NCBI GenBank assembly: GCA_033439765.1
Contig: JAULSN010000003.1
Location: 3,534,001-3,598,000 of the forward strand
DNA length: 64,000 nucleotides
Direction: 5' to 3'
Source of the DNA: Lasiosphaeria ovina
Lineage: Eukaryota; Ascomycota; Sordariomycetes; Sordariales; Lasiosphaeriaceae
Made by a program: the position numbers and the translations under genes
The notes under the pieces: generated by a model
The model's input: only the letters and a program-made list of their open reading frames with translations
Told to the model about the DNA's origin: nothing
Databases searched by the model: none
In this document: positions 20,423 to 30,445 of the stretch, piece by piece
How the letters are laid out: every line of letters starts with the position of its first letter
How positions within the stretch are numbered: position 1 is the first letter of the stretch

Positions 20423-23400
20423 ATGTCGGACCCCGAGAAGTCGGAAGTTGGAGGAGAGCCCCCCCAGAATCCAACCTCGGGCGCCGACCAGCGAATCCAA
20501 TTCGCGCCGACAGTCAGGCCTCCTCGCGAAGATGCCATCGCGCACGTGCAACCGACGATCCCTTCGATTCCTCCTATTCTGTCGGGAAAGGAACGCGATC
20601 GCCGCGCGCGCCAAGACGAGCACGAAAAAAAGCATGTCGATATTGACGAACACCTCATGCCCCATGCCGATGTGGCGGAGCGGTACAGGACGAGCATAAA
20701 TATGAAGAAACCGAGAGATTCGCTTGGTCTAACCACCCAGCAAGCCGAGGAGCTGCTTCGCGAACACGACCCGAACATCCTCACGCCTCCAAAGAAGAGA
20801 CACCCGATCCTCAAATATCTAGACGCCCTGAAGAGCTTGTTCAACCTCCTTCTGATATTTGCTGGTATACTGGAGTACATCCTGCTGGGTGTCGACTTCA
20901 AGAGCAACTTCCAGAACGTAAGGAGCCGCTCACTGTTCATTGACGAGAAAGACTCGCTGACCGATCTCCTTTAGACATACCTTGGAGCAATCCTGATCCT
21001 TGTTGCGTTTCTCAATTCCTTCATCGATTTCTATCCGCAGCAAAAGTCACAGGCTCTGCTGGAATCTTTTCTCAACATGATTCCAGCAAAATTGCCTGTG
21101 TATCCGGAACGGGCAGATCGCCCAAATAAAAGCTGCCTCGTTGATTCCCGGCGATGTGGTGTTTTGTCCGCACGGGCGACAAGACCCCGGCGGATATACT
21201 TGTCTTCTCAGCCTCGGATTGCAAGGTTGACAACTCGTCTTTGACCGGAGAATCAGAGCCCCAGGACCGAATAGCAGAAAACGAGATGCGAAACCCCCTC
21301 GAAGCTACGAATGTCATGTTCAATAGCACCTTGGTGGTTTCTGGCGAAGCTTACGGCATCATCATTCGTACCGGGGACGGCACAGTCCTTGGCCAGATTG
21401 CTCGCCTCACGGCCGGCGAAGAGAAATTGAAGTCGCCTCTGACTGTCGAAATCGGAAACTTTGTCAAGATTATTGCCACAGTCGCTATCATAACCGCTCT
21501 CATTTTCTTCGGAATCTCCTTTCCCGTGAATAACAACAATGCGTCTTTGGCTATCAATTTTGCAATCAGTATTGTAAGCCATCTCTGGACACTCCCTTTG
21601 CCGCAGTTCATCGCTAACTTTTAGTAATTAGTTTGTTGTAAGTAAAATATATACACTCTCCATTCTAAGCCCGTGTGATCTAACTCAATTTACAGGCCTG
21701 GGTCCCCGAGGGCCTTCCGGCCACCGTCACAATGCTGTTGACCATTGCAGCGAAGAGAATGGCTGCACAGAACGTACTAGTCAAAGACCTGCAGGGAGTT
21801 GAGACGTTAGGCGCCATTACTTTGCTAGCAACAGACAAAACCGGCACTTTGACAAGAAACCAGATGACTACAGCCAATATCTAGACCTGCGGTGAGCTCT
21901 ACGAGACATCTCGAGGGGCAGTCGAGGAGAAGAGCATAGCTGGACCAGACAAGCCAGGAGTCAATGAGATTCTGCACATTTCGGCTCTGTTCACGCGCAA
22001 AGTTCGACCGCGCCGATGTCCCCGTTAGAGAGCGTGAGATTTTGAGCGACGCAACCAAGTCTAGTCTTATGCGATACGCTGCTGATCAACTCGACAACAT
22101 TGACGCCATCGGCCCGAAATACCCAAAGGTGTTCGAGCTAACCTTTACTTCTGACACGAAATGGCACATGAGCATACACAAGAAGTCTCACGCCAACGGA
22201 GCCCTCACTCTATACATGAAGGGAGCACCGGAGCGAGTCTGGCGGCTTTGCAGCTGGATTCTCAGTGGGCCAGGTGACGAGAGTGTTCCGTTGACAGAAG
22301 AGCACAAAAAGGCATACGACGAAGCCTACAAGCACATGGCCGGCCGAGGCCATCGTGTTCTTGGATTTGCCGAGATGCTGCTTCCTGGAGATCAGTATCC
22401 AGGAGATTTTGTTTTCGACAAGAAAGCAAAGAACTACTCCCTTGGAAATTTCATCTTTGCCGGTCTCGCCTCTCTTCAAGACCCGCCCAAACACGGAGTC
22501 CGAGAGGCAATTGGACGCTGCCGTGCCGCTAGGATCAAGGTGATTATGGTCATTGGCGACCATCCCTTGACTGCCGAGGCCATAGGTCGCAAGATCAACC
22601 TGATGCTCGGCGAGACCAAGGCTATGGTGGCTAAGCGTACCGGGAAGCCAATCGACCAGATCGCCGAGAACGAGTACGATGCTGTTGTAGTTCATGGCGA
22701 ACAAATTGACAGCTTGACCGACGCCGATTGGGACAAGATCTCCTGGAGGACAGAGATCATTTTCGCACGAACCTCGCCCAAACACAAGCTCGAGATCGTT
22801 CGTCGTGCTCAGAGCATGGGACACATTGTGGGCGTTACCGGCGATGGTGTCAACGATTCTCCGGCCCTCAAAAAGGCTGATCTCGGCATTGCCATGAATA
22901 AGTCTGGATCCGACGTCTCCAAGGAAGCAGCGTCAATGATACTTCTCGACGACAACTTTGCAAGCATTGTCCGCGGGATTGAGGAAGGTCGCCTTATCTT
23001 TGTCAATCTGAAGAAATCGATCAAGTACACGATTAGTCACTCGACGCCCGAAGTGATTCCCAGCCTGCTCAACTTCGTTATCCCGATCCCCCTCCCTCTG
23101 CCTCCCATGCTCATACTTGTCATCGATCTCGGCTTTGAGCTCATCGCTGCCCTCTCGTTTGCCTGGGATCCTCCCGAGACCAGAGAGGGCCTAATGAAGC
23201 TGCCGCCTCGCAAGCCAGTGACTCCGGAAACAAGCAACATCTTCCGGCGACGAGCCCTACGTCAGACCCGGTCCTACGTTGACGAAGAGTCGGGTGTTAT
23301 TCACACCCCCGAACCCCAAACCAAACTGCAAGAGATCCTTCATAACCTACGCGAACTATTCACAAAATCGTATTGGGTAGAAAAGCTTGAGAGCACTGGT

Positions 23401-24024
23401 GGTGAAGTCCTCGTGGACGGTGCGCTGCTTTCGTGGGCCTATCTCGAGATTGGCTTGATTGAGGCGACTGGATCTTTGGGGTCGTTCTTCATGGTTCTGC
23501 ATAGCCGTGGCATCTCGCCGCACGATGCCTACATCATGCAGAAGGGTGTCGGCGCCCCCACAAAATACTAGTCCAAAGACGGAGCGACTTACAACGGTAT
23601 CGACGGGCCCGCTCAAGCCGACATCCTCGCCGAGGCGCAGTCCATGTACTACTGGGCGGTCATGACGATGCAGATGTTCAACCTCTTTGCCTGCAAGACC
23701 AGGTTTACGCTTCCCTTTGGCAGGTACATGTTCGCTAACCGCGCTACGTTTTACTGCATCATTGCTGGCGCCGCGCTCGCCGCCTTCATCATCTACACGC
23801 CCGGCGTCGAGGTTGTGTTTGAGACCTCACGCAGTCTTCTCCCTCTGTACTGGCTGATCCCCATCGCTTTTGGCTTTGTTCTCATTCTCTACGCGTCGCT
23901 GCGCATGATCATCAGCCGCAGGGCCAATCCGATCAAGTGGAACCCGGAAATCCAGGGGCTGCAGATGTTCCCTACCATCCGCACCGTGCGGACCATGTCT
24001 AGAACTAGCACTAGGAGCAGATAA
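20423..24024 (+). pseudogene. Decayed type II P-type ATPase (Na+/K+- or Ca2+-ATPase-like)
   Basis: Cation pump family that moves ions by a phospho-Asp cycle. Exons: 20423-20917, 20975-21573, a 6-nt microexon 21632-21637, and 21696-24024. Motifs seen: NSSLTGESEPQ (actuator), [16 protein letters not shown] (TM4 ion site), [14 protein letters not shown] (phosphorylation site), MKGAPERVW (nucleotide domain), TGDGVNDSPALKKADLGIAM (hinge) and the C-terminal membrane block. Five lesions: an extra T at 21092-21093, another in the T run at 21162-21165, an in-frame TAG at 21882-21884 (where the family has Trp, NIW-TCGEL), a frameshift near 21985-22000, and a TAG at 23569-23571. Exon 2 is 599 nt, and removing the two extra T bases gives 597, a whole number of codons. 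The match to IIC pumps is strongest around the DKTGT region. The first TAG fits TGG to TAG, a RIP-type change. Sequencing error could explain the homopolymer shifts but not both stops. Confidence 0.85.
21632..21637 (+). other. Predicted 6-nt microexon (Phe-Val) in the P-type ATPase
   Basis: TTTGTT sits between an acceptor (TAATTAG) and a perfect donor (GTAAGT). The flanking introns are both 58 bp (21574-21631 and 21638-21695) and have branch-point-like CTAAC. Including it gives [14 protein letters not shown], which restores the length of the conserved TM4 segment; skipping it would shorten TM4 by two residues. Confidence 0.7.
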
Positions 24025-24866
24025 AGGGGGTTTATTGTGCCATGTGTGGGTTGCTCTTTGCTTTCTTGAATCGCTCAGCGGCCTTCGGAGTCGAGGGTGG
24101 GCTCGTCCACGGAGCTGGAGAGCAGGCCGAGTCTCGGGTATCCGTCGATTTGCTGGTCGGCGGGGGCTGGTTTTCTTGGCACCTTTTGTAGCCTACCGCA
24201 CAATAAGATGCTTTCTACTATACGAATAGACTGTCTCATAGTATTAATCGTATGGCACTCTGGGAAATCTAACTATCCAAATACGTGGAATACTACGCTG
24301 ATCCTCGACCTAACGTCGTCGTCTTAGACCAAGCTCAGGAAGACAAGCATATCAGAGAAGCTCTTATCCTCGGACCTCGATCATGTCCACCTACGCGAAC
24401 CGCTCCCAACACGCCTTCATGTACGGTCCGGTAGTAAATGTAGATTCGTCTAATGAATCCTGTGAGGCCAAGATATCTACTCCTCAGGTCATGGGGCGTT
24501 TGAACTTTGATGGGCAGAAAAGAAACCACAATTCAAGAAGAGTCTTTCAGAGTCCTGGCACAAAAGAAATGCGTCGGGTTCCGTACTGGGGTATAATGAA
24601 CCGAGAGAAGCAGGGATATAATGCACAATTCACGAAGAGTCTTTCAGAGTCATGGCGCAAAAGAAAAGAAGGGTTCCGAATTGGGGTATAGTAAAAATAA
24701 AAATAATAAATCAAATTAAACCGTCTCCCGCCCCCCCAAAAAACGCCAACAAAAAGGTGTGTCCCTCCCCCAACGCCCTCCACTGATCTATGCCCCTCAC
24801 GGGCCCACCTCCCCCCCAACCAACGCCGAAAAAAAGGTGCAAGCCCCGTAGGACGCCCGAGCTCGC
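24025..24866. other. Intergenic region with two imperfect direct repeats
   Basis: Holds a pair of about 57-bp repeats (near 24535-24593 and 24634-24690) and a stretch with C-runs and CAACGCC-AAAAAAGGTG words repeated near 24731-24840. No gene is supported. Confidence 0.5.
24535..24690. repeat. Imperfect direct repeat, about 57 bp, two copies about 98 bp apart
   Basis: Both copies contain GAAGAGTCTTTCAGAGTC, then TGGC-CAAAAGAAA and GGGTTCC, ending in TGGGGTATA. They differ by a few substitutions and short indels. Origin unknown; possibly a remnant of a duplicated mobile-element end. Confidence 0.7.
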
Positions 24867-26435
24867 TCACAGGGTGAGCTTGGACAAGCTCTCGGAGAGC
24901 TGTTCAACCAGTTAGTCAAATGAACAAGCCAACAATGTAATATTGAGAAGGGTGAAGGGAAAGGAAGGAAGGAAGGGAAAGAGAAGAAAGAAAAATGAAA
25001 GAAAAGAAAGGCAAATGAAGGGAAGGAAAGGGGAGTGGTCAGTGATAGTGGGAGAAAGAACGGGGTAATATAAAAGTGCAAATGAGATATTGAAACATAC
25101 CTTGTCGTTTCTTGCCGCCAGCGCGGCCACGGTCGTCTGCAGCTCCTTGAGCTGCTGCTGCTGCTGCTGCATTTGCTGCCGCTGCTGCTCGAGCAGCTTC
25201 CCCTGCTCCTCCACCTTCTTCTGCAAGCTGGAGACATCACCCTCCAGCTTGCCGCCCGCCTCTTTGAGGTCTTCCACCTCTTCCTCCGTCTCTTTGACGG
25301 CGATGCAGAGGTCCTGCATCATGGACGTAAGGGCGTCCAGCCCGGCGATGTCTTTGTTGCCCTGCTAAAGTCCAGTCAGCAAAATGCGTACACACAAAGC
25401 TGAGTAAGTCTGCCGTCGAGAATGCCACAATTCAAGTAATGGGAAATATGTATGCCGCGTCATCTGGCCAGCGTACCACAAGACGTCCAATCCCATCAAT
25501 GACAGGCAAACATTCAAGCAGTTTCTGGGCTGTACGCGATTTCAGTTGCAGGTAGCACATCAGTGACCTCCCGACCCGGCCGGCGCTGACCAAACGCCGA
25601 CCGCCCGCCAGCGGAATCTTTTCCAGTGACCATCCGTGAGCAAACTCTGGGTTAGGATTGCAGAGCCTAGCCAAACCGAGTCGCCTTCGTACTTAACCAT
25701 CGACCCAAAGCCAGAGACCCCAGGAAGACAGTAGATCACGTGTCGAAACAATCAGCTTGACCCCCAGGCAGCCCATATCATGCGAGAGACCCTCCTCCCC
25801 CCCCCCGGTCAGTCAAATCGGCGCATATGTCCAATTCGGGCGACAGGAGTTAAGCGTTGGTCTCCGCACGAGGTCGAGCTGTGGTTTTACGGCCACGGAT
25901 GTTGTGGGCGGCATACAAGGGAAGATACAAAAAGGAGAGGATACATCCAAATTGGGGAGGGGGTGAGAGAATAAAACATGGACCAAAGAAATAAGGCAGA
26001 TTGGGGGCGAATAGGGGTGGCATTCTCGGCCTGGACGCAACGAAAAATCGAAGGACTTACCAGGGAGAACTCGTCGTCGGCGGCGGCGACGGCGGCGGCG
26101 ACGGTGGGCGGGTCGACCTCCATCTGGGCCGCCCATCATCAAGTGGTTAGCTTATGCCAGGCGAAAAGAGAGGAGAAGGGTATGCGAAAATGCCAAAGAT
26201 GTGTTTAGAAAGAGCAAAGACGCGTGCGAAAACGTCTCAAGGCATACTTGAAAATGTTAAAAGATAGTTGAGATTTGGGAAGGCATGAAGAAGAAAGATG
26301 TGAACATACCTGGTCGGTGGCCCCAGACGGGCCAGCAGCAGCGGCGGCAGTGGCGGCGGCAGCGGCGGTGACACGCCAAGCGTGCAAGCGCGCCCGCGAA
26401 CGAGCGCCGCGGCGACGGGGGATGCGAGAAGGCAT
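24867..26435 (-). CDS. Predicted coiled-coil protein in four exons, unidentified
   Basis: Predicted exons: 26310-26435, 26061-26123, 25101-25361 and 24867-24899. All joins are in phase 0 with GT-AG ends, giving 160 residues. The first exon is basic and Ala-rich (MPSRIPRRRGARSRARLHAW, then an Ala run). The second gives MEVDPPTVAAAVAAADDEFSL. The third is a clear long coiled coil with heptads (VEDLKEAGGKLEGDVSSLQKK, QQRQQMQQQQQQLKELQ). The last gives LSESLSKLTL and a stop. An alternative acceptor 3 nt earlier would add one Gln. The intron of 699 bp between exons 2 and 3 is long, and intron 3 (24900-25100) contains a 90-bp polypurine run. The gene may be split wrongly: the second Met (26123) could be the real start. 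No family recognised. Confidence 0.45.
24951..25050. repeat. Polypurine (GA-rich) low-complexity tract
   Basis: About 90-100 bases almost purely A and G on the plus strand (GGAAGGAAGGAAGGGAAAG-type), inside a predicted intron of the coiled-coil gene, where it would read as a pyrimidine tract. Confidence 0.85.
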
Positions 26436-28615
26436 CGTAAACTTTTTTTTTTTTTGTAAAACAAAAAAAGGCGGGCGCAGCAAGCGAGCGGAGGACAAAA
26501 AGCCCAGCCGGGAGAAGACTGGGAAACTGGATCGCTGCTTGGAAAAGAAAAGGAAAGAAAGAGAGGGAGGGGAAGGGTGGTAGGATATTTATATTCATGA
26601 AAGTGAAGGTCTTGGCCCGCGCGGCGCCTCTGCCTTCAACCGCTCGACCTGGTGTTCACCTGGTGAACAATAGGAACGGCCTTTGCAGGCACAGCGCGCC
26701 CTCTCATTGGCCGGGGAGCACGAAGCTGGCCGAGGGAGTGGAGTCGGGGAGCAGCACACCGAGGGCAGGCAGGTCGCGCGATACATTCTGCCCGCGCTGA
26801 CGGCCTCTGATAGGCTAGAAGATGGGATGAAATAGGAAAAACCTCAACTGCAAACTGCGAGAGTGGGTCCCGTCGGCCAGGCAGGCACTCGTTATGACGA
26901 CACTGGCGCAAGTCGAGGACCTCGGGGACGTGTGCCATGACGGTCGGGTCCGTGGGGAGACCCTCGCCCGACGGGGTGCGTACATTCTACAGACTACTGC
27001 CACTTATTTCTGAGGATGGCAGTAGACGCCTCGCTAGATCCGGTGATAATGTGTGCTCTTCGCCTTCAAGCTGTGAATTAGAGGCATAGAATTCAAGCCC
27101 AAGGTGGTGCTGTATGCCTTCTTGGCTGGGTCCTTTTCCTTTTCCTTCTCGGGCGGCAGGGTGAGGGGTGGGGTAGATGGGTACGTCGCTGGGAGAGCCA
27201 AATCTCGTTATCTCAAAAAGTGATTTCTGTCTAAAGTGAAGTGGGAGTGAAAGGTGGGAGCGAATTGGGACTCTAGCCATGCCCTCCGTGCGCCTTCCTC
27301 ATCATAACGAGACTCGAGATACGCTTTATCGCGGCCTTGTGCTTGTACATACTGTAGGTTTAATATAGCTAGCTGTGTTAAATTAAATCTTGATATCGCC
27401 GGCGTTTAGTATGCGCTGGATTCCTAATTTCGAAAACGCGTGAATCTGATGGAAGGCTAGACGCGAGGGCAAGTAAATGAGCCCCTCATCCACGGGCCTT
27501 GGTAGCAGGTGCTTCGGAAGATCGAGAGGAGCTTGGCTCTCTGCAGATTGCTCGGCAAGCTGCTTAATCTCTGCTACGTGTGACATCGTTTGGTCATTTT
27601 GGGGGGAGGAATGCTCGATTTTCTGCGATGGGAACTCCTCATCGCCAGCAGCTTCCACGAAGGATTCGGGGACCAAAGGCCAAGCCATACGCGTCGCTGG
27701 ATATTTCCAGCTACCTAGACTATAAACTCCTTCAAATTTGCTAGCTAATCGCAATTTCGTGCTGTTTCTGCGTGAACAAATCGCCGCGCGAACAAGGCGA
27801 GGAATCAATCCTTGCCGCCGTGACCAGAGCATACCAATTCAAACGTCATCACATCACACTTGGGCAGATCCACGAGAAACATAAACATAGGCAACAAAAT
27901 AAACATTTACGTAGACCGGGAATCCCCAAGTTCCTACCTCTCTCTGTCGCATCTTTTATCTTTCCTCGCTGCCGAGAACAAGTGAACAGACAGCAGGCCG
28001 ACAAACGACACGACCCGAATAAAGCTACGGAAACCCCCCGAAGAATCCCCTACCAGATAGACCATGAAATCACCAATTTGTATCTAGAACACCACAAAAC
28101 AACGTTACCCAGCACTATCGTTGCTTCAAATCCGAGAGATGAGGGTCGCAATAAAAAGTGGAGCTTGAGCCGCATTGGGGCTTCAGGGTGGGGTTGCTGA
28201 CTGACACCGACAACTTGAAGTTTAGTCAGACATCTCAAAGCTAAGGTAAGAGCTACCTAAGGTAGTATCGAACTTGCTTTCGCATTTCTGTTTCCTACCG
28301 TAGGCACGTGTACGCAGCAGAATTCACAACCGACTTGTGGGAGTCTCAGCAAGCGCCTGCGTGGGCGATCGAGATTCGGAATAGAATTTTGTGGAGATTC
28401 CCTTCCACACGTGGAATAATTAGTTGGGTGTGAATTCTACGAGTGCCTACGGTTGAAAATCGAGAAAAGGCACGGAACGTGATGAAATCTTTGATTGTAT
28501 GTAATTATGTACATATGTACTGCCAAGAATACTCGAGGCAAAGGGTGAAAAATGTCTAACAGTAAGAAAAATGTAAGCAACCTGACGCTCCCTTGCTACA
28601 CCATGAAAAATCTAA
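26436..28615. other. Intergenic region, 2.2 kb
   Basis: No supported gene. A 149-codon frame at 27383-27832 (minus) has a basic start but no recognisable motif and atypical codon use. A perfect 15-bp palindrome (GTTCACC-T-GGTGAAC) lies at 26654-26668. The part from 27300 to 28600 is AT-richer than the flanking genes. Confidence 0.45.
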
Positions 28616-30445
28616 TCACAAATCCCGAACGCCGTGTTCTGCCATGTACCGCTGGCAGTTGACCAAATGCTTCACCTGCTGCCCGACCTCGTCCAGCCTG
28701 CTCAGGACATGAGAGTTCCCATCGACAAATCCCAACAAGGTGTACGGGATTTTGGTGTCCTCGCAAAACTCCTTGACCAACGTCTGGAGCCTCCTCAAGT
28801 TGTGCCTCGGTACTCTCGGGAACAAGTGGTGCACCGCCTGAAATTGTAGCCCGCCGTGGATCCAATCTAGCCACGCCGGGCAGTCGACGTCCATCGTCGT
28901 CCTCAGCTGGCGCTGGGCAAACGACTCGCTCTCGCCCAGGTCCGATGTCGACATGCCCCAGTGCGACAATGTAATCTGCACGTGCAGCGGCATCGTGATG
29001 ACGTGCGAGAGCAGCACAAACGCGATCCTAACGCCCCAGGTGGGCAGCGTCTTCCACACCAAGAGGTACCCAAAGATGTACCAATAGCATGACATGGCTG
29101 CAATCTCGGTCGGCTGGATCCACCATGCCGAGCTGGTCACCAGCGCCCCCGACTTGGACGACAAGACGTGGAGCCACGAGAGCATATACAGGTTGAACCT
29201 CGCAACTCCCATGATCGGATAGTAGGTATACTTCTGGTACGGCACCAGGATCTCGGCGGCCTTGTCCCAGGCAAAGGAGAAGTCGTAGTAGGTCGAGTGG
29301 ACGCCTCGGAAGAAGCTCGGGGTCGTCGCAAACAGCGGCACGTTCTGGATATCCGGGTCGTGCTCCGGGTGGTTCGTCACCAAATGGTGCACGTTATGAC
29401 TGCGCTTCCACCAGCCAATGGACAGCCCACAGCAAAAATCGCCGATGAAGATGCCGATGAGGCTGTCGACCGCGAAATTGCCCGTGATGGCGCGGTGCCC
29501 GGCGTCATGCGCCGTGAACATGACCTGGTGCCAGAACAGGCCGAGGAAAATGGCCGAGGTCATGTACCACTCGTTGCGGAGGGCGAACATGGAGAGACCA
29601 AAGAAGAGGGCATAGCGCGAGGCTTCTTTCGCGTATTCCACGTAGTGGCAAGTATAGTAGCCCTCGTCTTGGACACGCTGGGCGAGAGCTTTGTACTTGA
29701 GCGCGATCGAGTGCTGAATGGCCGGGTCGACCGAGGGGTAAGCAAGGTTATCTCGGGCAATGTCGTCTTGCTCGGCCTGGGCGGTATAAGCGGAAGAGCT
29801 GCCAGTAGAGGCCTTGGCTGTGTGGGGCTCGGACCGAGCGGTGGCGTCCAGGTCATCCTGCACAGAGGTTGTTCCCGTGTCGGTTTTGCAGAGCGCGTCG
29901 CCGACCACGCTGTCGGCGGAGGAGAGTGAAGTTGGGAGACTCGCCTCGGAAAGATTGCTGACGCTGTCGCTGAGGGAATTCGATTCATAAGAGTCGGGCG
30001 ACGCGGGCACATCGAGCAAGTCGAGCGCATCTTTCTCTTTCGGCGTTGTCGAGACCTGATCTTCCTCCTTGCGGAAGATGCCGCCCCTAATTGGCGGTGT
30101 TCTTTGGACCCAGATTCCCGGTATTTTTCGGCCAATCCGGAAGGCTTTCATGGTTTTCCATTGCTTCTCCTTATGGGATCTACAGGGGGGTTACATCAGC
30201 AGTGTCAGTGCGGCACACGATTCGGAAGACTCCGATCTGGACCCAATTGGCCAATAGGAAACTCACGCCTTGATCTCGTCCGTCGCATCTCTGCCCACCA
30301 TGTGCAAGATGGCCAGACGGCCGCCGGGATGCTTCTCGAGCCAGGAATCGAGTTTGAGGACAAAATCTTCGAAAATGACGATTATGTGGCCATTTGCGAT
30401 CAGAGCTTCGACCGCCCGGGCGGTCAGAACCTCGTCGCGCTGCAT
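28616..30445 (-). CDS. Cytochrome b5-fused front-end desaturase, probable sphingolipid delta-8 desaturase
   Basis: Integral ER enzyme that introduces a delta-8 double bond into the long-chain base of glucosylceramide precursors, taking electrons from its own b5 domain. Exon 1 is 30267-30445 and exon 2 28616-30179 (87-bp intron, donor GTGAGT, acceptor CTGTAG); 580 residues. The b5 domain (about 1-80) has the heme ligands in SWLEKHPGGRLAI and in ATDEIKASH; the second His appears only after the intron is removed. A Ser-rich linker (about 95-215) follows. The desaturase domain carries histidine boxes HDAGH, HNVHH and QFQAVHHLFPR; the Gln in place of the first His of box 3 (QxxHH) is the mark of front-end desaturases. 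Several hydrophobic spans lie between the boxes. The sphingolipid substrate is inferred from fungal relatives; delta-6 acyl specificity is less likely. Confidence 0.9.

Noticed and set aside
21638..21695. Single 122-bp intron across 21574-21695 in the ATPase
   Set aside because: Possible, but it would delete two residues from the conserved TM4 segment, and the internal acceptor and perfect internal donor favour two introns; kept as the alternative.
27383..27832. 149-codon open frame with a basic, mitochondrial-presequence-like start
   Set aside because: Nothing after the start resembles a family, there is no intron or start context to support it, and it lies in an AT-richer stretch.
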